From: DATECU01 sp035286745
GTDB taxonomy: Bacteria > Acidobacteriota > Vicinamibacteria > Fen-336
Direction: 5' to 3'
DNA: 28,163 nt
Assembly: GCA_035286745.1 (NCBI GenBank)
Contig: DATECU010000361.1
Location: 1 to 28,163 of the forward strand
In this document: positions 8,105 to 14,933 of the stretch, piece after piece
Layout: the number at the start of each line of letters is the position of its first letter
Numbering within the stretch: position 1 is the first letter of the stretch
Translations under genes and position numbers: made by a program
The notes under the pieces: generated by a model
Told to the model about the DNA's origin: nothing
The model's input: the letters and a program-made list of their open reading frames with translations, nothing else
The model's database searches: none

Positions 8105-8770
8105 ATGAGAAAGACGCTCATTGCCGCACTGGCCCTCGGTGCGGCCACCGCCGCTATCGCCCAGGAGGGGGCGGCGGAAAAGCCCAAGTCGGATACCCGT
8201 ACGCCCCGGATCGCCGTCATCAATCTCGAAAAGGTGTGGAACGAGAGCCTGATGGGCAAGGGTTATGCCTCGCGGATGGAGGCCCTGGCCAACGACATCA
8301 AGGCCACCGAGACCAAGAAGCAGTCCGAGGTCCAGAAGATGGAAGCCGCCGTGAAGGCCCTGCAAGAGGACCTCACCAAGCAGCAGGCGCTGCTCTCGCC
8401 CGACGTTCAGGAGCGCAAGCGCGCCGAGATCGAGAAGAAGCAGCGCGAGCTGCAGTACTTCGTGGACGACAGCAAGGCCGAGCTGGAGGGGATGCGCCAG
8501 CGGGCTCAGAAGCAGGCTGCGGAATGGCAGGAGGAGTTCCAGAAGCGGGTCGAAGCCCCCATCCAGGCGGTGGCCAAGGAGAAGGGGATCGACATCATCA
8601 TCGCCAACCAGGCGGCCATGCTGATCAACAAGGAGTTCGACATCTCCCAAGAGGTGGTGGTGAAGGCGGACGATGCGGAGCGCGCCGCCAAGGCCAAGGC
8701 TCCCGCTGCTGCCGCACCGGCGAAGCCGGCGCCGGCAGCCCCCAAGCCCTCGCCGTCGCCCAACGACTGA
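8105..8770 (+). CDS. skp: Periplasmic chaperone Skp/OmpH family protein
   Basis: Skp chaperones hold unfolded outer-membrane proteins in the periplasm and deliver them to BAM. The 221 residues start with a signal peptide (1-20, cleaved near AIAQ). Next comes the OmpH-type beta strand RIAVINLEKVWNES, a long charged coiled coil (about 60-155) and the returning segment IQAVAKEKGIDIIIANQAAM typical of the family. A strong AAGGAG lies 5 bases before ATG 8105, and the gene begins 10 bases after bamA. The last 30 or so residues form an Ala/Pro/Lys-rich tail (AAPAKPAPAAPKPSPSPND) that classical Skp lacks; it is probably disordered. lpxD, which often follows skp, is absent here. Confidence 0.9.
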   Translation: MRKTLIAALALGAATAAIAQEGAAEKPKSDTRTPRIAVINLEKVWNESLMGKGYASRMEALANDIKATETKKQSEVQKMEAAVKALQEDLTKQQALLSPDVQERKRAEIEKKQRELQYFVDDSKAELEGMRQRAQKQAAEWQEEFQKRVEAPIQAVAKEKGIDIIIANQAAMLINKEFDISQEVVVKADDAERAAKAKAPAAAAPAKPAPAAPKPSPSPND

Positions 8771-8790
8771 GCGGCGCCTGCCGGAAGCGG

Positions 8791-8824
8791 GCCCGCCCGG
8801 ATCCGGGCGGGCTCAGCTCTTTTT
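8791..8824 (+). terminator. Terminator-like hairpin or attenuator between skp and fabZ-lpxA
   Basis: A perfect 22-base palindrome (8791-8812, arms GCCCGCCCG and CGGGCGGGC around GATC) is followed seven bases later by a run of five T (8820-8824). The gap before the T-run makes it an imperfect intrinsic terminator. It lies inside an otherwise continuous operon. The T-run is followed almost at once by the GAGG ribosome site (8826-8829) of the next gene at 8835. It may act as a partial terminator or RNA-stabilising structure that sets skp above fabZ-lpxA expression; that role is inferred. Confidence 0.6.
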
Positions 8825-8834
8825 CGAGGCCCGC

Positions 8835-10091
8835 ATGCCCACCGACACCATCGACATCGGCGGCCTGATTCGCAAGATCCCCACCCAGTATCCCTTCGTG
8901 CTGGTGGACCGGGTGCTGGCGCACGACGCCTCCAGCCTGCTGGCGGTCAAGAACGTCACCGGGTCGGAGGAGTTCTTCGAGGGCCACTTCCCGGGGGCCC
9001 CGGTGATGCCTGGGGTGCTGCTCATGGAGAGCCTGGCCCAGGCCGCGGGCATCTGGCTGCTCAAGGCCGCGGCCGATCCTTCCCGGCTGGAAGTCCACGT
9101 GGTCGGCATCGACGGCGCCAAGTTCCGGCGGCCGGTGGTTCCCGGCGACGAGCTGCGTCTGGCGATCACGGTGCTGCACCGGCGGGGGGCGCTGTGCCGG
9201 GTCAAGGGCGAGATCACGCTGGGCGAGCATCGGGTGGCCGAGGCCAAGCTCTTGCTGCAAGTCGAGGAGCTGGCGGCACCCGAGGTGGACCCGACGGCCC
9301 GGGTGGCTCCGGGGGCTATCCTCGGCCCAGGGGTGCGGGTCGGCGCCTACTGCGTGATCGGTCCCCGGGTGCGGCTGGGAACACGGACCGTTCTGGAGTC
9401 GCAGGTCACCATCGCGGGTGACACCACCCTCGGCGAGGACAACCAGGTCTTTCCCTTTGCCTCGCTCGGGCACCGGCCTCAGGACCTCAAGTACCACGGC
9501 GAAGACACCAAGCTGGTGATCGGCGATCGCAATACCTTCCGCGAGGGGGTCACCGTTCACCGCGGAACCGAAGGCGGGGGCGGCATTACCCGCATCGGCT
9601 CCGACAACCTGTTCATGGCCCAGGTGCACGTGGCCCACGACTGTCGGGTGGGGAACCACACCATCTTCGCCAACGCGGCGGCGCTCTCGGGACATGTCGA
9701 GGTTCAGGACTGGGCCACCCTGGGGGGCTTCGCGGGCGTCCACCAGTTCTGTCGGGTGGGAGCGCATGCCTTCATGGGTGGGGCCACCATCGCCACCAAG
9801 GACGTTCTGCCCTTTTCCATGACCGTGGGCAACCGGGCCCGCATCTTCGGCCTCAACCTGATCGGGCTTCGCCGGCGCGGCTTCTCTGCGGAAGCGCTCT
9901 CGGCCCTGAAGCAGGCCTTCCGGGTTCTCGTGCAGAGCCGTCTCAACACCACGCAGGCGCTGGCCCTGCTTCAGGCCGAAGGACCGCACACCCCGGAGGT
10001 GGGGGAGCTCGTCACCTTCATTCGTGAGTCGAAGCGTGGGGTGGTCTTGCGACGCCGGCAGGGGTCAACCTCGGACCTCGATGAGTCCTGA
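8835..10091 (+). CDS. Fused FabZ (3-hydroxyacyl-ACP dehydratase) - LpxA (UDP-GlcNAc acyltransferase)
   Basis: One 418-residue frame holds two complete enzymes. Residues 1-145 are FabZ, which dehydrates (3R)-hydroxyacyl-ACP to enoyl-ACP: EGHFPGAPVMPG with catalytic His51 and MESLAQ with Glu65 (E. coli His54/Glu68). Residues 150-418 are LpxA, which transfers a 3-hydroxyacyl chain from ACP to UDP-GlcNAc in the first lipid A step. It has left-handed helix hexapeptides, the QDLKY motif, HVAHDC with catalytic His268 (E. coli His125), His287 and His303 (His144/His160), then the helical C-terminal domain. The linker is about five residues, with no stop and no convincing internal start; a GTG at 9285 lacks a well-placed ribosome site. 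ATG 8835 has GAGG at 8826-8829. The open frame upstream to 8673 overlaps skp and looks like noise. lpxI follows after 6 bases. Confidence 0.93.
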   Translation: MPTDTIDIGGLIRKIPTQYPFVLVDRVLAHDASSLLAVKNVTGSEEFFEGHFPGAPVMPGVLLMESLAQAAGIWLLKAAADPSRLEVHVVGIDGAKFRRPVVPGDELRLAITVLHRRGALCRVKGEITLGEHRVAEAKLLLQVEELAAPEVDPTARVAPGAILGPGVRVGAYCVIGPRVRLGTRTVLESQVTIAGDTTLGEDNQVFPFASLGHRPQDLKYHGEDTKLVIGDRNTFREGVTVHRGTEGGGGITRIGSDNLFMAQVHVAHDCRVGNHTIFANAAALSGHVEVQDWATLGGFAGVHQFCRVGAHAFMGGATIATKDVLPFSMTVGNRARIFGLNLIGLRRRGFSAEALSALKQAFRVLVQSRLNTTQALALLQAEGPHTPEVGELVTFIRESKRGVVLRRRQGSTSDLDES

Positions 10092-10097
10092 ACCAGC

Positions 10098-10916
10098 ATG
10101 ACCGAAGCGGCGCTGGGCCTGATCGCGGGCAACGGGCGCTTCCCGATCCTGGTGGCCCGGGCGGCCCGCCGGCAGGGCCGGCGGGTGGTGGCGGTGGCCA
10201 TTCGTGAGGAGGCCTCGCCCGAGCTGGCGGATGAGGTCGACGAGATCCACTGGGTGGGTCTCGGCCAGCTGGGCCGCTGCATCGAGGCGCTCACGGCGGG
10301 CGGTGCCGCCGAGGCGGTGATGGCCGGGCAGGTGAAGCACCGGCGGATCTTCTCCGGCATCGTGCCGGACCTGAAGCTCATGGGGGTGCTGGCCCGCTTG
10401 GCCTTCCAGAACACCGACAGCCTGATCGGCGGGGTGGCGGACGCCCTGGGGCGAGAGGGCATCACGCTCCTGTCGTCGGTGGGGTTCCTCCACGACCAGT
10501 TGGCGGTGCCGGGGGCCATGACCCGGCGCAAGCCGTCCGGCCAGGAGCGAGACGACATCGCGTACGGTCGCCGCATCGCTCTCACTCTGGCCGGCATGGA
10601 CCTGGGGCAGACGGTTGTGGTCAAGCAACGGGCGGCGGTGGCCCTCGAGGCCATGGAGGGGACCGACGAGGTCATTCGTCGTGCGGGTCGGCTGGCGGGG
10701 GCGGGTTGCACCGTGGTCAAGGTGGCCAAGCCACGGCAGGACATGCGTTTCGACGTGCCGGTCGTGGGGCAGGGGACGCTCGCCACCATGAAGGAGGCGG
10801 GTGCGCGGGTGCTGGCGGTCGACGCCGGCAAGACGCTGCTCATCGACCGCGAGAACGTCCTGGCCGAAGCCGATCAGGGGGGGCTGGTGCTCTGGGGCAT
10901 GGCGGAGGAAGCGTGA
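10098..10916 (+). CDS. lpxI: UDP-2,3-diacylglucosamine pyrophosphatase LpxI
   Basis: LpxI hydrolyses UDP-2,3-diacylglucosamine to lipid X and UMP, replacing LpxH in many diderms. The 272-residue protein matches the family length. It shows the N-terminal domain start LGLIAGNGRFPILVARAA, the GQVKHRRIF segment and a C-terminal domain with GPAxxRRKP-like residues (PGAMTRRKPSGQERDDI), CTVVKVAKPRQDMRFDVPV and GQGTLATMKEAGARVLAVDAG. This is characteristic of the former DUF1009. ATG 10098 lies 6 bases after the fabZ-lpxA stop and no good ribosome site is visible, so coupling is likely. The stop overlaps the next gene's GTG as GTGA. Its place right after LpxA supports the lipid A role. Confidence 0.92.
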   Translation: MTEAALGLIAGNGRFPILVARAARRQGRRVVAVAIREEASPELADEVDEIHWVGLGQLGRCIEALTAGGAAEAVMAGQVKHRRIFSGIVPDLKLMGVLARLAFQNTDSLIGGVADALGREGITLLSSVGFLHDQLAVPGAMTRRKPSGQERDDIAYGRRIALTLAGMDLGQTVVVKQRAAVALEAMEGTDEVIRRAGRLAGAGCTVVKVAKPRQDMRFDVPVVGQGTLATMKEAGARVLAVDAGKTLLIDRENVLAEADQGGLVLWGMAEEA

Positions 10917-11836
10917 CTCGGGTGGCCGTGGTCGGAGTCGGCGCGCTGGGCCAGCATCATGCCCGGGTCTACGCCAGCCTGCCGGGCGCGTCCCTGGCGG
11001 GCGTCTTCGACATCGACGCCCGGCGGGGCGGCGAGGTGGCGGCGCGTCACGGCTGCCGGGTCCTGGGCCACCTCCGGGATGTGGTGGCGAGTGCCGACGC
11101 CGTCTCGGTGGCGGTGCCCACCGTCGATCACCATCGGGTGGCGAGGGCCCTCTTGGAGGCGGGGAAGGACGTCCTGGTCGAGAAGCCGATGACGAAGACG
11201 GTCGAGGAGGCGGACGACCTGATTCGCCTCGCCGAAGCCAGAGGCGCGGTCCTCCAGGTGGGGCACATCGAACGCTTCAACCCAGCGGTGGACGTGCTCA
11301 GGGCCGAGGTCAGGGCGCCGCGCTTCATTGAGGTCCACCGCCTGGCGCCCCCCACGCCTCGCAGCCTGGATATCGACGTGGTCCTGGACCTGATGATCCA
11401 CGACCTCGACATCCTGCTCTCGCTGGACGGTTCGGAGGCGGTCCAGATCGACGCCGTGGGCGTCCCCGTGCTCTCGGACAAGATCGACATCGCCAACGCC
11501 CGGCTGCGCTTCGCCTCCGGCCTGATCGCCAACCTCACCGCCAGCCGGGTGTCCGCCGAAAAGGTCCGCAAGTTCCGGGTCTTCGCGCCGCGGACTTACA
11601 TCTCTGCCGACTTCTCGGCTCGGGAAGCCCAGGTCTACCGGCTGCTCGAGGTGGAGGGCCGGCCGGACATTGCCGTCGGCAAGGGAGGGGCTCCGGAGGA
11701 AGAACCGCTGCAGCGCCAGCTCGCGGGCTTCCTGGAGGCGGTCAGGACCCGCGGCCGCCCGGTCGTCTCGGGTGCCGATGGCCGGCGCGCCCTGGCTCTG
11801 GCTCACGCCATCCTGGCTCGGATGACCCCGGCCTGA
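10913..11836 (+). CDS. Gfo/Idh/MocA-family NAD(P)-dependent oxidoreductase (sugar or UDP-sugar dehydrogenase?)
   Basis: This is a cytoplasmic dehydrogenase of the glucose-fructose oxidoreductase family. The 307 residues start with a Rossmann fold (VAVVGVGALGQHH), continue with the family motif EKPMTKT (the EKP lysine) and VGHIERFNPAV, and end in the alpha/beta substrate domain. GTG 10913 overlaps the lpxI stop as GTGA, giving tight coupling to lipid A genes. A Gfo/Idh gene beside lpxA or lpxI is a recurring arrangement in several phyla. In bacteria making amide-linked lipid A, GnnA of this family oxidises UDP-GlcNAc at C3 before the aminotransferase GnnB acts. No gnnB is seen in the window, so the GnnA role is only a hypothesis; the substrate is unknown. 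Confidence 0.85.
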   Translation: MTRVAVVGVGALGQHHARVYASLPGASLAGVFDIDARRGGEVAARHGCRVLGHLRDVVASADAVSVAVPTVDHHRVARALLEAGKDVLVEKPMTKTVEEADDLIRLAEARGAVLQVGHIERFNPAVDVLRAEVRAPRFIEVHRLAPPTPRSLDIDVVLDLMIHDLDILLSLDGSEAVQIDAVGVPVLSDKIDIANARLRFASGLIANLTASRVSAEKVRKFRVFAPRTYISADFSAREAQVYRLLEVEGRPDIAVGKGGAPEEEPLQRQLAGFLEAVRTRGRPVVSGADGRRALALAHAILARMTPA

Positions 11837-11846
11837 GCCTCAGGCC
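11830..11846 (+). terminator. Short hairpin spanning the stop codon of the Gfo/Idh gene
   Basis: GGCCTGA (11830-11836) and TCAGGCC (11840-11846) form a perfect 7-pair stem with a three-base loop. The gene's own TGA is the end of the left arm. No T-run follows, so it is not a standard intrinsic terminator; it may mark the 3' end of the envelope operon or be incidental. A new promoter candidate follows at 11933. Confidence 0.35.
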
Positions 11847-11932
11847 CAGCCGACTGCCCCCAACTAATCGACATCGCTCCGAGCCCGGACCACGAGATCT
11901 TGCGGTTTCGGCCGGAAAGCGCGAGACTGGGG

Positions 11933-11938
11933 TAGAAT
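11933..11938 (+). promoter_or_regulatory. Possible -10 box upstream of the TonB-like gene
   Basis: TAGAAT (11933-11938) lies 31 bases before the TTG start of the next gene, in one of the longer intergenic gaps (11837-11969). It matches the hexamer in the strong promoter at 18273-18300. I see no convincing -35 hexamer at normal spacing, so the call rests on the -10 and its position alone. Confidence 0.4.
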
Positions 11939-11969
11939 TCGAGGTTTGCTTTGGGCGAGGTGAGGCCGC

Positions 11970-12872
11970 TTGAGACGCTCCCCCCTGTTGGTCTCGGCCA
12001 TCCTCCACCTCCTGGTGATGAGCGTGCTGTTGTCGGTACCTGTCCTGTCGCCGCCGAGGAATCCGCCTGGCCCCGAACCTGAGGCTCCAGAGGTGCGCCA
12101 CAGGGTGTTCCTGCCTCCGGCCGGGACGTGGAGCCGGCTCTCGCCTCGGACCCAGCCTCCCCCGATGCCTTCGCCCGAGCCGCGGAGGCCGAAGGACCGT
12201 GTGAGCATCGGCGCGCCTTCGATCCTGCGGGCCCGAGGGCCGCTGGAACTGCGGCGAGACGAGGACCTGACCGCGTCGCCGAAGGGCCATCGAGAGGCTC
12301 GCAGCCTCCTCGCCGCACCGCCGGGCGATCCCGGCACTCCGGAGCCCCGGGATGCTGCCCGGCAACGAGCCGACGAGGCGGCAGCCAGGGAGGGCCTCTC
12401 CTTCCGCGCTGGGGCCGGGCGCGTAGCCCCCCAGGGAGAGGAGCATGCCGAGCGCTCGATCGCGAGCTCGCTGCACGAATTGGATCGCCGGCTCCGCCTG
12501 GGAGGCGGGCCGCCAGGGGTTGAGAGCGGCCTGGGGCGGCAGATGGGGCCGCTCTTCTTCGACCCCCAGGGGGCCGACTTCACGGCCTGGATCAACCACT
12601 TCAAGAACGAGGTCTACCGCAACTGGGTGGTGCCCCAGTCGGCGCTCTTCGGCTATGCGAAAGGCCAGGTGAGCTTCGAGTTCACCGTGGAACGCGACGG
12701 CCGGGTGAGCGCTCTGCGCCTGATCGAGTCGTCCGCCACCCCGGCCCTGGATCGAGCGGCGCAGAACTCGCTGCGCTCCTCGCGGTTGCTGCCGCTTCCC
12801 GTCGACTTCGCACCCGTCAGCCTCACCCTCCAGGTCACGTTCTACTACAACCAGGAGCCGCGGGACGCATGA
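11970..12872 (+). CDS. TonB-like energy transducer (C-terminal TonB domain)
   Basis: TonB proteins couple the inner-membrane proton gradient to outer-membrane receptors. The 300-residue product has one N-terminal membrane anchor (about 5-27, LLVSAILHLLVMSVLLSVPVL). A Pro/Arg-rich periplasmic linker (about 28-185) follows, and then a C-terminal TonB/TolA-like domain (about 205-295): WINHFKNEVYRNWVVPQ, then VSFEFTVERDGRVSALRLIESSA and ALDRAAQNSLR. I chose TTG 11970 because GAGGTGAGG (11957-11965) sits just upstream and the membrane anchor begins at once. No exbB or exbD is nearby, so the motor partner is elsewhere or the protein does another job, such as a TolA-like envelope bridge. Its stop overlaps the next gene's ATG (ATGA), linking it to the SpoIID protein. 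Confidence 0.8.
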   Translation: MRRSPLLVSAILHLLVMSVLLSVPVLSPPRNPPGPEPEAPEVRHRVFLPPAGTWSRLSPRTQPPPMPSPEPRRPKDRVSIGAPSILRARGPLELRRDEDLTASPKGHREARSLLAAPPGDPGTPEPRDAARQRADEAAAREGLSFRAGAGRVAPQGEEHAERSIASSLHELDRRLRLGGGPPGVESGLGRQMGPLFFDPQGADFTAWINHFKNEVYRNWVVPQSALFGYAKGQVSFEFTVERDGRVSALRLIESSATPALDRAAQNSLRSSRLLPLPVDFAPVSLTLQVTFYYNQEPRDA

Positions 12873-14857
12873 GCTGGCACCTCAGGCCTTCCCGTCGCGG
12901 CCTCTACCTGCTGCTCACCGCAGCCGGCCTGGGTGCGGCAGCCGGGAGCTGCCGCACGCTCGGACCTGGCGTTCGCCCGGCGGCCCCGGTGGCCACCGTA
13001 CAGGAGCTGGTGGCGGCCCAGGTGCCTCCGCCGCTCTTGCGGGTGGGGATCTTGACCGAGGCGACCCGAGCTTCGATCGGCGCCGATGCCGGAATCGTGG
13101 TTCGCGCCGGCCCGACCGGGGCGATCGCCACCAAGGTCATGAGGGCCACCTTCGTCCCGGTGGCCGAGAACCCGGATCTCCTGCGGCTGGTCGAGACCGG
13201 TGACACGATGAGTGTGGCGACCCTCTTCCCGGCGTCGGGGGGAGACGGACTCAACCTGGAGGCGGCCCCCTACCGGGGCCTCTTGGAGGTGCGGGCCAAC
13301 GGGACCGGCGGGCTCACGGTGATCAACATCGTGAACCTGGAGGACTACCTGAAGGGCGTGGTGCCTAACGAACTATCGCCCAACGCCTATCCGCAGATCG
13401 AGGCCTTGAAGGCGCAGGCGGTGGCCGCCCGCACCTACGCCCTCCGGAACCTGGGCCAGTACAAGCTCAAGGGCTTCGACATCTGCGCCACCCCCGCCTG
13501 CCAGGTGTATCGGGGTCGCTCGTCGGAGAGCCCGCTTTCCGATCGGGCCGTCGACGAGACGCGCGGCCAGGCCGCCAGCCACCGGGGCCGCCTGATCAAC
13601 GCTCTCTACACCTCGACCTGCGGCGGCCATACCGAAGATGGATCGACCGTCTTCGAGGGGGAGGAGACGCCGTACCTGCGCGGCGTGGCCTGCGCACCCG
13701 AGCAGTCGGCCTGGGTGACGGTCAAGACCCTGGCCAAGCCGCTGGCCTTTGAGGGGTTCGACACCCTGGGTCGCGATGCCGCGGTGCTGGCTTCGCTTGG
13801 GGTGCTCGAGCCGAAGCAGCTTTCGGCTCAAGCCATGAAAGGCGCCGCCAGCGATGCCGAGGTCCGGGGCTGGACCGAAAAGCTGGTCGCCGCCCTCCAC
13901 CGGAAGGGCTGCGACAGTGGGGTCGAGCCCCCGCTCGCCCGGCGCGGTTCCTTGTTCGCCCACCTGGTGGGCGCACTGTGCTGGCAGGAGCGCGCCGAAC
14001 GGCTGCTGGCTCCCGGCGACGCCGACTATCTCCTGCACCTCGAGGATCGTGCGGCCTTGAGGGACGCCGAGAAGGAGGCGGCCGCGCTGCTGATCCAGGA
14101 AGGACTCCTCACCCCCTTTCCGGACAACACGATCCGGCCCGACATCGTGGTGAGCCGGGCCCAGGCGGTTTCGCTCCTGGCCCAGGCCGGACTCAAGGCG
14201 GGCGGGCCGGCGCTGCTCACGGCCGAGTTTCAAGAAGCGAACGCCGAAGGCTTGCTCTTGAAGCGGGGTGAGGCGGTGGAGGCGCTAGCGGTCGATCCCC
14301 AGGTCCGCCTGTTCCGATCCCTGGACGGCCTGCCGCTGGCAGCCTCGGAGTTGTCGCTGGCCATGGGAGACAAGGTGCGTTATGTGGTGCGCGACGGGCG
14401 CATCGTGTTTTTCGAGGCCGAGGAGTCCCGCTTGGGCGCCGCCGCCGACCACAGCTCCCGCTACTACCGCTGGGAGGTGAGCCTGTCGCCGGCCGAGGTC
14501 GGCAAGGCGGTGGCTCGCTACGGGACGGTGGGCCAGGTGAGGGAACTGGTGCCCCGGCGGTTGGGGGTGTCCGGCCGGGTGGTGGAGCTGATGGTCCAGG
14601 GCAGCGACGGCGATCTCCTGCTGCAGGGGCTCAGAGTGCGCTGGGGACTGGGCCTCCGGGAGAACCTGTTCGTGATCGACCGTGAGCTGGACGCGTCAGG
14701 CGCGGTGCGGCGCTTCGTGTTCACCGGCAAGGGATGGGGCCACGGGGTGGGCCTCTGCCAGGTAGGGGCCTTTGGAATGGCCCGGGCGGGCTCCGACTAC
14801 CGGGCGATCTTGAAGCACTACTACACCGGGATTTCGCTCTCCGAGGTGACCCCCTGA
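12869..14857 (+). CDS. SpoIID/LytB-domain protein with large insert containing an SLH-like motif
   Basis: SpoIID-family proteins are peptidoglycan lytic transglycosylases that act on denuded glycan strands outside the inner membrane. The 662-residue product has an N-terminal signal segment ending near AAGSC, which could be a weak lipobox. The SpoIID core follows: NLEDYLKGVVPNELSP with E168 at the catalytic glutamate position, ALKAQAVAARTYA, CQVYRG, TSTCGGHTEDG and PYLRGV (about 295). The core resumes only at about 585, ending with GKGWGHGVGLCQVGAFGMA (from 620) and ILKHYY. Between them lie roughly 280 residues, far more than usual. This insert includes PFPDNTIRPDIVVSRAQAVSLL (from 416), which resembles one S-layer homology repeat. 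ATG 12869 overlaps the upstream stop. Confidence 0.85.
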   Translation: MSWHLRPSRRGLYLLLTAAGLGAAAGSCRTLGPGVRPAAPVATVQELVAAQVPPPLLRVGILTEATRASIGADAGIVVRAGPTGAIATKVMRATFVPVAENPDLLRLVETGDTMSVATLFPASGGDGLNLEAAPYRGLLEVRANGTGGLTVINIVNLEDYLKGVVPNELSPNAYPQIEALKAQAVAARTYALRNLGQYKLKGFDICATPACQVYRGRSSESPLSDRAVDETRGQAASHRGRLINALYTSTCGGHTEDGSTVFEGEETPYLRGVACAPEQSAWVTVKTLAKPLAFEGFDTLGRDAAVLASLGVLEPKQLSAQAMKGAASDAEVRGWTEKLVAALHRKGCDSGVEPPLARRGSLFAHLVGALCWQERAERLLAPGDADYLLHLEDRAALRDAEKEAAALLIQEGLLTPFPDNTIRPDIVVSRAQAVSLLAQAGLKAGGPALLTAEFQEANAEGLLLKRGEAVEALAVDPQVRLFRSLDGLPLAASELSLAMGDKVRYVVRDGRIVFFEAEESRLGAAADHSSRYYRWEVSLSPAEVGKAVARYGTVGQVRELVPRRLGVSGRVVELMVQGSDGDLLLQGLRVRWGLGLRENLFVIDRELDASGAVRRFVFTGKGWGHGVGLCQVGAFGMARAGSDYRAILKHYYTGISLSEVTP

Positions 14858-14863
14858 GAGGGA

Positions 14864-14890
14864 GGCCCCGCCTCGGACCGAGCCGGGGCC
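14864..14890 (+). terminator. GC-rich hairpin after the SpoIID gene
   Basis: GGCCCCG (14864-14870) pairs with CGGGGCC (14884-14890). The inner CTCGG and CCGAG extend the stem with one mismatch and a minimal loop. It begins 6 bases after the stop and no T-run follows. It may help end or protect the upstream transcript just before the promoter candidate of the next gene. Confidence 0.4.
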
Positions 14891-14891
14891 G

Positions 14892-14921
14892 TTGCCGAGA
14901 GCCGGCCGCCTGCCGTATTCT
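14892..14921 (+). promoter_or_regulatory. Possible promoter for the DUF4388 gene
   Basis: TTGCCG (14892-14897) and TATTCT (14916-14921) are separated by 18 bases and each matches the sigma70 consensus at four positions. The predicted start would fall about 6 bases before ATG 14934, so the messenger would be nearly leaderless, which fits the lack of a ribosome site there. Confidence 0.4.
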
Positions 14922-14933
14922 TCTCGCGGTCTC

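Noticed and set aside
6962..8650. 562-codon open frame on the minus strand opposite bamA and skp
   Set aside because: Shadow frame; Leu/Gly/His-rich translation with no conserved motif.
8673..8834. Upstream extension of the FabZ-LpxA frame
   Set aside because: Arg/Pro-rich noise overlapping skp and crossing the terminator-like palindrome; ATG 8835 has a ribosome site.
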